A stretch of DNA of 64,000 nt from Pratylenchus scribneri (Eukaryota > Nematoda > Chromadorea > Rhabditida > Pratylenchidae), in NCBI GenBank assembly GCA_030063045.1, contig JAQSEB010000059.1, positions 5,332,001 to 5,396,000 of the forward strand. Reading direction: 5' to 3'. Shown in pieces: positions 50,030 to 62,044 of this stretch. How positions within the stretch are numbered: position 1 is the first letter of the stretch; the number at the start of each line of letters is the position of its first letter. A program made the position numbers and the translations under genes. Under the pieces are notes generated by a model. That model ran no database searches, was not told the DNA's origin, and saw nothing but the letters and a program-made list of their open reading frames with translations.

Positions 50030-50888
50030 ATGTTGTATGTAAAAAAACTAATTTTTAACAACGGAACATTTACTACAAATGATTGGGAGACAAAAGAGGA
50101 TTTATACAAATCTGGTTTTGATTCGCGATCTCCACAGCATATTTCCCTAATGTCCAATGAAAAAGGGACTCGAGATTTGGTTTGATTTATTAAATTATAA
50201 AATACAAAATGATTAAGTATATAGCACAATTATTTGTGAATAGTTTAGGTATAATTGTAAGCTAAACTTTCTTCATTCTCAGTCAGGAACACTGACATTA
50301 TAATTTTATAATTCTTTATCTATACCTATACTTTAACACGCTAATTTGTAGGATTTCATATCTTCATTCATCAACAATGCATTATTCACTGGAATTAGGC
50401 AACTTAGTTTTTGCGGAGAGTTAATGAATCCTGCCGATGTTTTGTGCAATATTCGAGGAAAAGAATTAAAAAATGGCAACAATAAATTACAATTGAATGA
50501 ATCAAAGGAAATAAAAGCAAACAAAGCTCGATTAATTGATTCATGCAAAATGGTTTGCTTTTTAAATTTTATATATAATTATTTAAATTTCCAGTTTTCA
50601 AAGTTCAAGAATGAATTGATGGTCGAAGATGTAGAGAATTTATTGTATGGAGCCGATGAAGAAGTTGATTTCTTTATAATTATTGGTTCAAATTTTCATA
50701 TTAATTATGGTTCATTCCCAATTTGGGCACTTCGTACAGCGTAAACATTAAAAAATACAATAATAAAATAAAATCCAAAAACTTTCAGTGAATTGCATTC
50801 CTTTTCAAATTGTCAGCCATTATCGACCTTTCAATATTGTTCACTTATTAACAATTTTAATCAAAGACAACGTCGTTTTGGTCGTTAA
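50030..50888 (+). CDS. four-exon gene of unknown family (198 aa)
   Basis: Exons 50030-50179, 50352-50552, 50595-50740 and 50789-50888 join with matching phases into 198 residues ending at TAA. Segments: MLYVKKLIFNNGTFTTNDW, ETKEDLYKSGFDSRSPQHIS, DFISSFINNALFTGIRQL, SFCGELMNPADVLCNIRGKE, MVEDVENLLYGADEEVDFFI, GSFPIWALRTAELHS and a final FNQRQRRFGR. The frame is open upstream to about 49949, giving a hydrophobic stretch (FICSRLIIISMLY), so the true start may be earlier. I do not recognise the family. The RRFGR end could by coincidence look like an RF-amide signal. It lies 184 bp upstream of the gcs gene on the same strand. Confidence 0.65.
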
Positions 50889-51071
50889 ATGAACTTATTA
50901 ATTGACTTTAATTTATTCGAATTTTGTATCCATATTAATAAATGCAATATGAATAAATATTTATATTTTTCCGCAAATTTATTATTCATTATTTAATTAA
51001 TTCATTTGAATTAAAATATTTTGGACCCAATTTGATTATTTTCATTTTGTAAATTTACTTTTAATAAGAAG

Positions 51072-53827
51072 ATGGGTTTGCTGACAAAAGGAACTCCCCT
51101 TAGCTGGCAAGAGACGATTGAGCATTTGGAATATATCAAGGTATAATTAATAACAATTTAACATTTGAATAATAACATTTTTAAGAAGCATGGAATCGAC
51201 CAATTTATTGCACTTTATCATCGAGTGAATAATCGAGAAAGGGACCAATTGAGATGGGGAGATGAAATTGAATACACAATAGTGAAATTTGATGATGAAA
51301 ACAAGAAGGTTGGTTGATGGGGGGGAGACAAATTTAATTTATGCCCGAAAATTAAAGGTTCGTGTTTCGCTGCGAGCAAAGGAAATACTCGACGAATTAT
51401 TGGCCAGCGAGGAAGTGAATAATTCATTGGGAGAAGAGAATCGCAGTTTATGGAGACCAGAATTTGCTGCCTATATGATTGAGGGAACACCGGGAACTCC
51501 ATACGGAGGTTTGAATAATTTTAAACTATTATTAATATTCATTTATTTATTTAGGATTAATGTCTTGTTTCAATGTTGTTGAATATAATATGCAAATGCG
51601 TCAAGCAATGGCCGCAAATTTATTGCTTCCAAATGAATCACTGCTCTCAATCAGTTTTCCAGCTTTGGGCACCATCGATTTTACTTCACCACAATCGGAA
51701 CCAAAACCGAATGATCCATCCGGTGCAGGTTGTTCCGTGTTTTTCCCGGATACAGCCATTTATGGAGGACATCCAAGGCAAAATATTTTAATTAAATTTA
51801 ATTTTCCATTTTATTATTTAGATTTCGAAATTTGGTACGAAATATTCGCGGTCGCCGTGGCGAAAAAGTGGCAATAAATATTCCAATTTTTCGTGATAAG
51901 AACACACCATCGCCATTCATTGTATTTCAATTTAAACTAAAATAAATATTTAATGAACAAAAGTTTAGGAGAATTTTGATGATCCGGAAGCAAAGAAAGC
52001 CGCATTACCCGATCACATTTATATGGACCATATGGGCTTTGGCATGGGACTTTGTTGCCTTCAAATGACATTTCAAGCCGTCAATATTCAGGAAGCCCGA
52101 TGGCTTTATGACCAATTAACGCCAATTACTCCAATAATGGTGGCATTGAGTGCAGGTTTAATACGACCATTTTACAATTTAATTTAATTTTTAGCAACTC
52201 CAATTTATCGCGGCTATATTTCGGACATTGATTCCCGTTGGGATGTGATTTCGGCCAGTGTGGATGATCGAACGCCGTTTGAACGTGGATTAATCGCTGA
52301 GGATGTGTCGGCGGATGGATATAGCAAATTCAAAAATATTCCAAAAAGTCGATACGATACCACGGATTGCTATTTATATCCGTGTTCTGCCCCGTACAAT
52401 GATTTGCCATTGCAATACAATCAATCACATTATGACCAGCTGATCAAAGGAGGAATTGATGAACATTTGGCCAAGCATATTGCGCATATGTTCATCAGGG
52501 ATCCACTTCAGGTTTGATTTTTATTCAATTTAGTTGATTTAACATTTTTTGGCAAGGTTTTTCGCGAACGAATTGAGCAGGATGATCAGCGGACGACGGA
52601 ACATTTTGAAACAATTCAATCATCAAATTGGATGAATATGCGTTTTAAACCGCCGCCTTCGGATGCACCCGAAATTGGATGGAGAGTGGAATTTCGACCA
52701 ACAGAAGTAAAACCCAAATTGCATATTTACATATTAATTTAACATTTATTTTAGGTACAATTGACTCATTTTGAGAATGCAGCTTATTGTTGTTTTTTGG
52801 TTTTGCTTACAAGGTTTTTTGGCATTCATTTTTACTATTAATTTTGAGCAATCTTTAAGAGTAATTGTTTCGTATCGTCTCACATTTCTGATACGAATTT
52901 CATTGGTGACGGAAAATATGAAACGTTCGATTGTAAGATATTTTGTGATTTAAATAAATTCAATTGCTTTTAGACTCGTGATGCTGTTTTGAACCAAAAA
53001 TTCCATGTATTTTTTCCACATTTTTATACATCTCAATTTTATTATCAAAGTTTCGTTCAAAATTGGCAAATTGTGCGCACACACCCGATGGAAAACCGAG
53101 CAGTGAAGGTCGACCACCAGCAGAACTGGAGCCTGATTTTAACACCGCAGAGATGAGCATTGATGAAATTGTGAATGGTTGGTTGAATTTTAATTTAATA
53201 AATAATTGATAAAAACAATAAAATTCAGGAAACAATGAATTCCCTGGCCTCATCCCATTGATTCGTCAATTCCTGGATGGTGCTGATGTTGATGTGGATA
53301 CCCGGTGCACCATAAATCAATATCTTTCGTTTATCCAAAAAAGAGCCAAAGGTAAGGTTAATAAATTTGAATAAAAAAGCAGCAATAATTGACTCAATTT
53401 TAAAACATTTTAAACCAATTTATATTGGATTTAAAATAATTTCAAAGAGTTATATTTGACCAAAAATAATCAATCCTTAATTTAAGGTGAAATATTAACA
53501 ACTGCTCGATGGATGCGAGAATTTGTTCAAAATCATTCGGCTTATAAGCATGATTCAATTGTTTCGGATGAAATCGTTTATGATATGCTCAAATTGGTTA
53601 TTTTTTATTCAATTATTTTATTTTATTCTGATTTTTAATAGATGGATTCAATTTCGCGTGGAGACCAGCATTGTCAAAAATTGTTAGGCTGCTATAAATC
53701 GAAGACTGACCAACGAATTCCGCAAGCCGTACGAAGGGCAGAAGAGGAAATGACAATTCGGATGACTCGACGAAAACAACAACTCCAACAGGAAGGAACC
53801 GCTGAGAATGCGGATGAGAAGAAATAA
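51072..53827 (+). CDS. gcs-1: glutamate-cysteine ligase catalytic subunit
   Basis: Rate-limiting enzyme of glutathione synthesis: ATP-dependent joining of glutamate and cysteine in the cytosol. The start at 51072 opens [20 protein letters not shown]. Characteristic blocks are [15 protein letters not shown] (51250), [20 protein letters not shown] (51450), [20 protein letters not shown] (52010), [20 protein letters not shown] (52200), [16 protein letters not shown] (52360) and [20 protein letters not shown] (52690-52790). [20 protein letters not shown] is near 53240 and [18 protein letters not shown] near 53510. Around 53010 a 45-bp intron must be removed (KFH joined to FRSKLANCA) to keep the family sequence. 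The basic C-terminus ends at 53827. Known C. elegans gcs-1 is an SKN-1 target; I could not confirm SKN-1 sites here. Confidence 0.96.
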
Positions 53828-54063
53828 TTAAAAAAGAGAACAAATAATGCATTACATATCCATCCAAACAAATAATAGTCCACTCTTTAAATAAGTTGCC
53901 CCTTTTCCCCTTTCCAAAAATGTTGTTAATGCTTCAAACCAAATATAATAATAAGATTTAATTTATATTCAAATTTATGAAAATATTAAATGAAATAATA
54001 AACTATTGTATAAATTATTGGTAAATGAGATTGTGTGTAATAAATTCATTCATTCGTTCATCA

Positions 54064-55353
54064 TCATTTGTTGTCTCTGCACACAGTGGCATCCAATTGT
54101 TGAATTTGTGGCAATGATAAAATGACTTTTCGGCGATAGGAAACTGGATCTTCGTTGTAGATTGGATTATGCTCCAAATAAACGGTTTGCAATGAGCCGA
54201 GTTTGGACAATTTCCCAATTTCCGGCCATGATCGTATTTTGTTGTTGTTTAGCTGAATATTAAAATATGAAAATTGATATTGTCCAGAATATTTGAACTC
54301 ACCCAAATATCTTCCAATTCTTGGAGATGTTCCAAATTGTCCAATGTTTGGATTTCATTATTGGCTGCATCAACCACTTTCAATTTCGTCTAAATCAAAA
54401 ATAATAAATATTGAGCAGTATTATTTACCTGATTCTCTAAACCAGCTAAAGATTCAATTCCTTGGTCGCTAATATGCAATTCTTCCAGTAAATTTAAAGG
54501 CTCCAAATTTTCCAATTTGATTAATCTATTTCCCTAAAAATTTTTAAAAAAATTATAAATTTGATATGTAAAAATTACCGCCAAGCTAAGAATACGAAGA
54601 TTTTTGAGTGTTTGAATTCCTTCTATTCGTCGAATTTTGTTCTTGCCAAGGAATAATTGTTCCAGATTGTTTAAATGCGTCAAATTCTCAATTTTTTTGA
54701 TTCGATTGTCTCCAAGTTCAAGCAATTGAAGTACAGTCAAATTATCCAATCCTTCGATTACCTTAAATTAGTGTTATTACCGATGTAATATTCGTTAAAC
54801 AAACCTCAATTTTGTTATGGACCAGGAAAAGACGACGAAGTTTAGTTAGAGTCGATAGCCCTAAATTAAAAAAAAATTGCAAATTTTTATAAAAATTACC
54901 TTGGATTTTGGTAATCCGATTATAACTCAAATCCAATAATTCCAAATTAATTAGATTTTCAATTCCGCTTATTTCCGAAATTTGATTATCATATAACTCA
55001 AGTTCGGTCAAATTCGTTAAGCAATTTAAGTTTTCATTCAAATTTGTAATAAGATTCTGTCTGAGTCCGAGAAACTTTAAAAAGAATATTATTAATTTGT
55101 TTAGTACTTAAAATATGAACCTGCAATTCCTTAAAACGAGAAAGTTGAGGAATGGCATCCACGCGCATTTGATTCAAATCTATTGACTTTAATGATTAAA
55201 AATATTATTTTTATTTTAATTATTAAAATTAACCGTTTCATCTTCAGAAAATTCACTTAAATTGTATAAATTCCGAGACTGTTCTTCTTGTGAATCATCA
55301 ATTCCGTTGCTTTCTTCCTGATAAGCATCTTTTTCATCGATGTTTTCGCTCAT
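54064..55353 (-). CDS. sds-22: SDS22/PPP1R7, leucine-rich-repeat regulator of protein phosphatase 1
   Basis: A nuclear/cytosolic PP1 partner that controls phosphatase targeting in mitosis and polarity. The start at 55353 opens the acidic MSENIDEKDAYQEESNGIDD. SDS22-type 22-residue LRRs follow in series: LNCLTNLTELELYDNQISEI, LINLELLDLSYNRITKIQG, LSTLTKLRRLFLVHNKIEV, VLQLLELGDNRIKKIENL, HLNNLEQLFLGKNKIRRIEG, TLKNLRILSLAGNRLIKLEN, then a repeat at 54460 and LNNNKIRSWPEIGKLSKLG. The LRR cap PIYNEDPVSYRRKVILSLPQ (54160-54110) and IQQLDATV finish at 54064. Length of about 340 residues matches the family. Confidence 0.95.
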
Positions 55354-55933
55354 AATTATTTTTAATTTAAAATGCACTCTTAATAATTAATTTATTTAAA
55401 ATCAAATTAACAAAAGACAAATTGCTATAAGGAATGATGTGGTTGAGGTTGAGGCTACTTTTAATTTTGCTCTAGGCCCCGAGCTGGCCGCAAAACGCCC
55501 ATGCCGATTATAGGTAGGGGTGCCATCTCTAACCATGGCATTTCCGCCGTTGCTATTCCCCCACCGCTCCGTTCCATCCCCAAATTCTCATTCGCTTACA
55601 ATCGATGCACATATTTTCCTTTAAGGGCTTTCCTTCACTACTCCTTCATCCCCTCCTTTCCTTCTTCTATTTTCCTCACACATGACATGATTCACATTCG
55701 ACCAACCAAACAACCATTTGCCGTCCCAACCCAACACCCACCCCATTGCCAATTCTTGCTAGCAAGTCTATAAGTTTCCATTTTCTTAATTCGTCATTCA
55801 TAACTCATATGTTTTATTTATTCATAATTTCCATTCTATTCAACGCATTTACATAATTTATAATTCATGCCATACAAAATTCAGGTTAAAAAAATATAAA
55901 AATTCACTACAAATTATCATCATTCATCACAAA
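55354..55933. other. divergent spacer between sds-22 and vhp-1-like genes
   Basis: 580 bp. The part at 55440-55780 is C-rich and not clearly coding; a plus-strand frame there (55501-55773) has no recognisable domain. It likely carries both promoters. Confidence 0.45.
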
Positions 55934-58900
55934 ATGCATTTTGTACCAGGGCGACCAAATTCACTTCCAGCATCAATTCCTCCGTATAAAAAACGTGGAA
56001 CAAGAAGACGAAGAACCCCATCCGATAAGAAGAACACCACGGAATTGGGATCCGCAGAAATGATGACACCATGTCGAAGAGCTCGTCTCAGTCTTCATCT
56101 GCTGGAGTCGAAAGAAGAATCCATTGAAGAGAGTAAGTCAATTTAATATCCAAAATTAATTACCAAAAAACTCGAGGTTTTTATTTCATAAGTTGCAAAA
56201 AAACTATGCGGAACACATTTCTTACTTCCAAAGAAAAAATTCCTTCCCCGATTTTATTATTCTTTTTTCCCATGACTCATCAACCATCGCTCCGCCATTT
56301 AATCATTTGCAATCGCCGGACTAGCATTTCATTCATTCTCTATACCTTTTCCCAATTTCCCATTAGTCATACCATTTTATTTCTTTAAGACATTTGCTGG
56401 TCTGGTGCTAATGAAATACAGCACATATTCTTCTTTTTTCATATTGTAATGAATGTTCCATTTTCGATTAAAAAATCCCATCTCATATTATTTAAATCTT
56501 CCTAATCTAAATTCCATTTCCTTCCTATTTGATGATTTTATTCGTAAATGTTTTTAAACAATTTACAAAAACATCATAGGCAAAAAAGACCATAAAAAAC
56601 CACAAAAAAGTAATTTTAATCAATAATTGCCCATCCACCATAAGTAAATAAGCAAATATTTATTATTCCTCTCTGCTCCCCAGAGGGACGCAAAATAACG
56701 ACAAATACTACTAGGATAATAGATAAGGACGAAGAATTAATTGAAATTAAAATAAAAGAATAATTTTATTTTTTTTAAATTCAGATAAAGAAAAGAACAA
56801 CGACACAACAAGGGAAAATGAATTCTATTTATTGATGAATGAAAACAGTCCAAAAATAGGCGAACGAAATTTGCAACAAAAATCAGCCACCTTTGATGCC
56901 AACAAAATGGATCGACCCTCGCTGGATGGGAAACAACAACAATTGGTTAATTCAATTCAATTTATTAAACAATTTTATGACAAAATTTTAGTTACCAATA
57001 CGACATTGTCTCGACCAAATGCCACCAGAGCCTATATTGGAAAGAAGTCGTCCATTGGGCTCCTCCTCATCTTCTTCGCCCCGTTTAATGCCACTTGCCG
57101 GCTCACTTTCCTGCGTCAATTTGGCTCGTCTCTCTCCCTGCTCTTCCTCCTCATCCATTCCAGTGGCCAATTCCTCTTCCAGTACAACCCTTGACCAACT
57201 GCATTCAACCGAGCCAACCAAATTATTTGAGCATCTTTTCCTTGGTTCACAAAAGGATGCGCTGGACATAAATTTACTTCAAAAACATGGAATAACCAAT
57301 GTCATAAATCTAAGTGAGAATTGTCCGCGACCGGCAATCTTTTCCGATAATCCAAAACATTTTTTGCGAATTCCTGTCAATGATACCTACACTGCAAAAT
57401 TACTGCCACATTTCGAGGCAGTTTACAATTTTATTGGTCAGCAAATTATTTCAAAATTTTTGAATAATTTTTGATGGTTTTTAGAAGAAGCAAGAAAACA
57501 GGGAGGACGAGTATTGATTCATTGCCTTGCGGGCATTTCTCGTTCCCCTACAATGGCAATTGCCTATGTTATGCGGGCAAAGGGAATTGGAAATGAAGAG
57601 GCATATAGTTTTGTCAAGGTTTTTATTAAAATATTTTAATTTAATTATTGAAATATTCATTTTCAGTCTCGACGGCCTTCAATCTCACCAAATTTTAATT
57701 TCCTTGGCCAACTTTGGGAATATGAACGCCAACTTCGCCAACAACACATTTTGCCGCAACTTTCCTATTCCGAAACTGCAATTGAACCAGTGGAACCGAA
57801 AAATGCAGCAAAAAATGATTCAAATTCATTGAATGAAAAGAAATGTACAATTTCATTAAATTCTCTGAAACAAAATGAAGAATTAACTTCTTCTTCCACT
57901 AATGAGCCGAAATTACAACAAGAACAAATGCCAAAGACGAGTAGGCCTCGTCAATTATTCAATTCTTCATTGGTTTGACCTTCTTCATATTTCCAATATA
58001 ATTTATGTTTCTATTTAGAATTCTCGACTCTCTTGCCCGCCTTCCTTCATCAACGATTTTCCACCATCGCTAAAGGACAATATTTCCGCCGACATTCCAT
58101 CGCCATCAACTGAATTTTCCCGTTTGGACATTTCTTTGGCCAATCCTTGCTTTGACATTGATAAACAAAAACACAAAATGAGAATTATGGCAACAAAATG
58201 TGCACGAACAAAGCAACCAATGGCAATTGCCGCCGAAAATCCAATTTTTGACAAATTAATTTCAAATGATTTTCATGACATTTTGGAGCGAAATGGAATG
58301 GGCGAAAGTGGTGGAAGCAGTAGCAGTGGTTTCAGTTCCGCTTCGAATAGCCGTTTATGCTCTACAGAGAGCATTTATTCCTCATCATTTTCATCATCAA
58401 CAATGAATGATTCATTCTCATCCTCAAATGACGAATTTGGTGGTGGTCCATCCACCAGAAATTGCCTTGCTGACTCAGAAGGGGACGAATTGGTGAGATT
58501 TGGTCCATCGGGAAATCATCCACAAATGGACAAAATCGAAAAGGAGGAACCATCAAAAAATGTTCAGCAGAAGAAATGTTCAAAACGAGCATTGGTGGTG
58601 GAATGTAGCAGAGAAGAGCGCAAATTCAATTGGGGAAGGTTAGTAATTAATTTAACCATAATTTAAATTATTTTAAGTCGAAATTGTGATCGACATCACG
58701 AAAATTTGGCAAAAATGAGGCAACATTTTCTTACCGTAATGGAAAGAGGCCGTCAATGTGTTGCTTCAAATCATAATTGCGGGGATAAAATGAAGGTAAT
58801 TTTTGAATAAATCAAATCAAAATTTAATTTAAATTTTAGTTTTGCCAAAATCAATGTTCTTCATTGAAATGTGGAACAAAAGAACGAAAATTGAATATTG

Positions 58901-59262
58901 ACCAACAAAAATCGCAGCAAATTCAACGAAATTTATTCAAAACATCATTTTGCATTGATCGATTGACCTCATTTGGGAGGAAAAGGAACCAAAATGGCGG
59001 CGCACAATTCCGGCAATCTTTGCCCACAATTGGCGATGACATAAATCAAGAGGAGGAAGAGGAAGCGAAAAAGGAGGGGGGAATGGCATCGAGCAATGAT
59101 GATGGAAGAAATGGAGAGCGGGGAAACGTCGAGGTTTCTGAATACATTATTCCAACCAAATTCATTAAAATTCAGAAGAAAATGGCGGAGGATGAGCGAT
59201 TTGTGGAACCGGACCAGGCATCGATTGGCTCAGCATCAAGTATGGAAATTGCCGTGCAATGA
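55934..59262 (+). CDS. dual-specificity MAP-kinase phosphatase, VHP-1/DUSP8-16-like, no rhodanese domain seen
   Basis: Dephosphorylates JNK/p38-type MAP kinases. The start at 55934 opens [20 protein letters not shown] and a basic N-terminus ([16 protein letters not shown]). An exon of polar sequence follows (56783-56946), then [20 protein letters not shown]. The DSP domain is 57220-57740: [76 protein letters not shown] with the catalytic HCxxGxxR, and [20 protein letters not shown]. These details match the DUSP8/DUSP16/VHP-1 branch. Usual MKPs have an N-terminal rhodanese (Cdc25-like) domain with a kinase-docking site; the two upstream exons show none. The long Ser-rich C-terminus runs to 59262 with a Cys-containing stretch at 58680-58870. 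Confidence 0.88.
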
Positions 59263-59382
59263 TTTACATTTACCGGACGAAGAATTTTCCGGAATGTGGG
59301 CTTTCAATTGCAAATAAATACAAAAGTACAAAATTGTCCCCTACCATATATTCTAATTAAAAAGGTCAAAATATTAATTGAA

Positions 59383-60149
59383 TTACCCCAATGTTTTTTG
59401 ATGCACTTTTCCATCTCCTTTCATTAAATCCCTCTTCTTCTTGGATAATTTCAATTTCCGTTTTTCCTTTGGTTTCTTCGCCGTCTGAAATTGTTTTTTT
59501 TTTAAATCAAAACAAAAATTAAATGTGCATTAGTGCAGTTTACGGTCTGGAAGGGAAAAAGGATGATGAAGATGATGAAGAAGAAGATCATCCAGAGACC
59601 AGAGCTTCATCTCTTCTTCTCCATCATCATCATCTTTTTCTCTTCCAGCCCGTAAATTGCAGTAGCACCATTAAATGCTTACTGGAAATTCATCCTGATG
59701 AGTATTTTTCAATGATGAAAATTCTTCTGGTGGAGCATCATCGTCTTCATCCTCTAAAAAAATTAATCAATTTAAAATTAATTAGCAAAAAATGAAAAAC
59801 CATCCAATTCCAATGGGTCGTCTTCATCCAAAATTTCGTCCTTCATACTCTCTTCATCCTCATCAATTGAATATTCCTGTTCATCTTCATCATTATTTAA
59901 TTCCATTTCATCTTTCAAATCCTCAAAAATCTTCGTCGAGGCGTCAGTGTTTTTTCCTTTGCCATTTTTCTCGCGTTTATTGCTCATCGAATTTCCTTGC
60001 TGGTTAAAAACCATCAATTTTTGCTGCTGTTTTTTCAACTTCTCAGCTTTGTTTATTGGCCTTTGAGCTAGAAAACAAATAAACTATTTTTACATGAAAA
60101 ATTATTTGTTTAAACCTTTGTAAGCAATTCCTTTTATTTGCGGTGCCAT
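59383..60149 (-). CDS. hypothetical acidic/basic protein
   Basis: Start at 60149: MAPQIKGIAYK, joined to AQRPINKAEKLKKQQQKLMV. The middle exon is Lys-rich then strongly acidic (EDLKDEMELNNDEDEQEYSI, DEDEESMKDEILDEDDPLEL). EDEDDDAPPEEFSSLKN comes next and the last exon is basic (TAKKPKEKRKLKLSKKKRDL), ending at 59383. About 155 residues. Charge pattern suggests a nucleolar or ribosome-biogenesis protein, which is inference. No family is recognised. Its last intron (59682-59485) contains a long hairpin. It lies 176 bp downstream of the M6-type gene on the same strand and ends 121 bp from the convergent phosphatase gene. Confidence 0.65.
59527..59678 (-). repeat. long imperfect inverted repeat filling an intron
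   Basis: Arms of about 55-65 bp flank a short loop around CATCCAGAGACCAGAGC (59589-59605). In the left arm GTGCAGTTTACGGTCTGGAAG pairs with CTTCCAGCCCGTAAATTGCAGT in the right arm, then A/G-rich against T/C-rich sequence. On the gene strand the hairpin starts within the 5' splice site (GTAAGC) and leaves only about 40 nt of tail before the acceptor. This resembles a 3'-tailed mirtron or a small MITE. Processing into small RNA is not shown by sequence. Confidence 0.7.
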
Positions 60150-60324
60150 ATCTTTTTTTTAGAAATATTAGTGATGAATAAATATTATTACAAGAAATAT
60201 ATTTTCGACGAATGAGAATCGAATAAATGGACAATTCTATTTTTGGATTAAATCTTTATTAGAAAAATTTATGAAAGACAATTAAAATATACAACAATAT
60301 ATTTAAAAAATGTGATATGTGTTA

Positions 60325-61699
60325 TTAATTTTTGGCATTCATTTCATCGATAAAGCTGTTCCGCAATGATTTCTGATATGAATGACGTCGATATGCTTCA
60401 AAAGCCAAATCATTGTTGTTGGTTCTGGGAGATTGTTGGAATAATTTATCTAAATGAGAACAATTATAAATAAGTTTTATTTTAATAAATTTGTTACTGT
60501 TTGATTTATGCAAATAATGAATATTGTTTTTGTGAGAAGAATCGCAAAATTGCGTTGAATCAATGTTTGGAATTTTATCATTATTGGATAATAATTCAGC
60601 ATGGAGTATTCGAAATAATTCACTGTTCTTTGCCTCATTGCCAATTTGTGTAAAGCTAAAATAATTATTCAATTTTACTTTTTATTTTTGGCTTACTTGA
60701 CTGCATTTGTGAGAATAAATTGAACCAAACCGAAGCAAATTAATAGAGATCCAAAAAAACCCATCAAATACCACAGCATAACTGTATTAGAAATTGCACA
60801 AAATTGTTGTAATTGACCATTGCAAAATTCAAGTGACTAAATATTTAAATTTATTATTTTAATTAAGTTTTTAAATTACGGCTTTTTGGTAGGCTTGTTC
60901 AGAAAGTAGAGGGCGAATAAAATTTAAATTCAAACAAGAATTGCCTTTCAATGATTGATCCATTTTAGAACATATTGTTGAAAACAAAATAAATACAAAG
61001 CATAAAATGGCGGTAAATGCCTGAAAAAAATAAATAGATTGGGTGATCAAACCCTGAATGACAAACCAATATTAAAATCCATAATAAACAGAGTGCAGAA
61101 GCCAAACAAATGGCCATAACACAAAAAATGCGTCCACCTTAAAAATACTATGGATTTAATTTATCAAATATTAATTTTGTTTCCCATTCTATTGGTCTTC
61201 TCGGGTTCCCATTTTTTATGTAAATAACAAACCTCTACGAGCTTTCTCTTGGTGAAAAAGTTTTTCTCGAGTTGAGCCAGTACTTAATATGCCAATAATG
61301 AGAAAGGAAAATGAGATAATTAGCATGGTAACTGCAGAAATGATGAACATTAATTGGACCTAAATTTTTATATTGGAAATTAATTTTTTAACCTTTTAAA
61401 ATTACTTTGTCAAGCCAAGGCAAATCACCGATAAAAGTTGTCCTCCTCACCATTTCGATGGTAGCATTGAAAGCCCATAACATCATTGTTGTAAATAAAA
61501 TCGATCCAAATAAGCATAATAAAAATGCAGAAATGGAAGAATAAGGAAGAAGATTTAGGCAATTTTCATTTGAAGTTGGATGTTTGATGCAGAATTGTGG
61601 AGTCAGTTTTGTATGTTTGCGAGCAGTTGATTGAAAATATGGCATTTCAACAAGATTCTGCTCAAGTGAGCCGCCTCTTTGTCGATAATGTGAATGCAT
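60325..61699 (-). CDS. M6/proteolipid-protein-family membrane glycoprotein
   Basis: PLP/M6 family four-TM protein; neuronal in worms and vertebrates. The start at 61699 opens MHSHYRQRGGSLEQNLVEMP. The family signature is CLNLLPYSSISAFLLCLFG (61560-61500), TM1 with FTTMMLWAFNATIEM. TM2 is FIISAVTMLIISFSFLIIG and TM3 IFCVMAICLASALCLLWILI. The large extracellular loop holds Cys pairs (CSKMDQSLKGNSCLNL; LEFCNGQLQQFCAISNT). TM4 is MLWYLMGFFGSLLICFGLVQ. The cytosolic tail ends SFIDEMNAKN at 60325. I believe it corresponds to the C. elegans neuronal membrane glycoprotein gene, but leave the symbol blank. Exons at 61190-60860 are short and boundaries are approximate. Confidence 0.82.
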
Positions 61700-62044
61700 T
61701 GATTAAAAATTTTAGCTTGATTTTTGCTTAAATTAAAACCATTAGGAATTAGGGGACCATTGAATACTCTAGCATAAGAGATATTTATGCAAATACATTT
61801 GTCTAAGAAATCAATTAATAAATAAGCAATATTATGGAATTAGGTATTATTGTGAAAATAATCAAATGCAAAATAATCGTAAACATTTATTATAACACTT
61901 TATCCGATTTAAAAATTTAAGACAACAATGGTAAAATAAGAGATCGCCCTTTAGGTCAAAATTCGTCGTTTTCATAAATAGAATCCAACATAATTTTTAA
62001 ATATGCACCTCCTCCTTTCTTTTTCCTTTTTGTTACTCTGAAAC

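Noticed and set aside
49893..50229. 112-codon minus-strand frame
   Set aside because: The plus strand of the same stretch splices in phase to three further exons and has more typical codon content.
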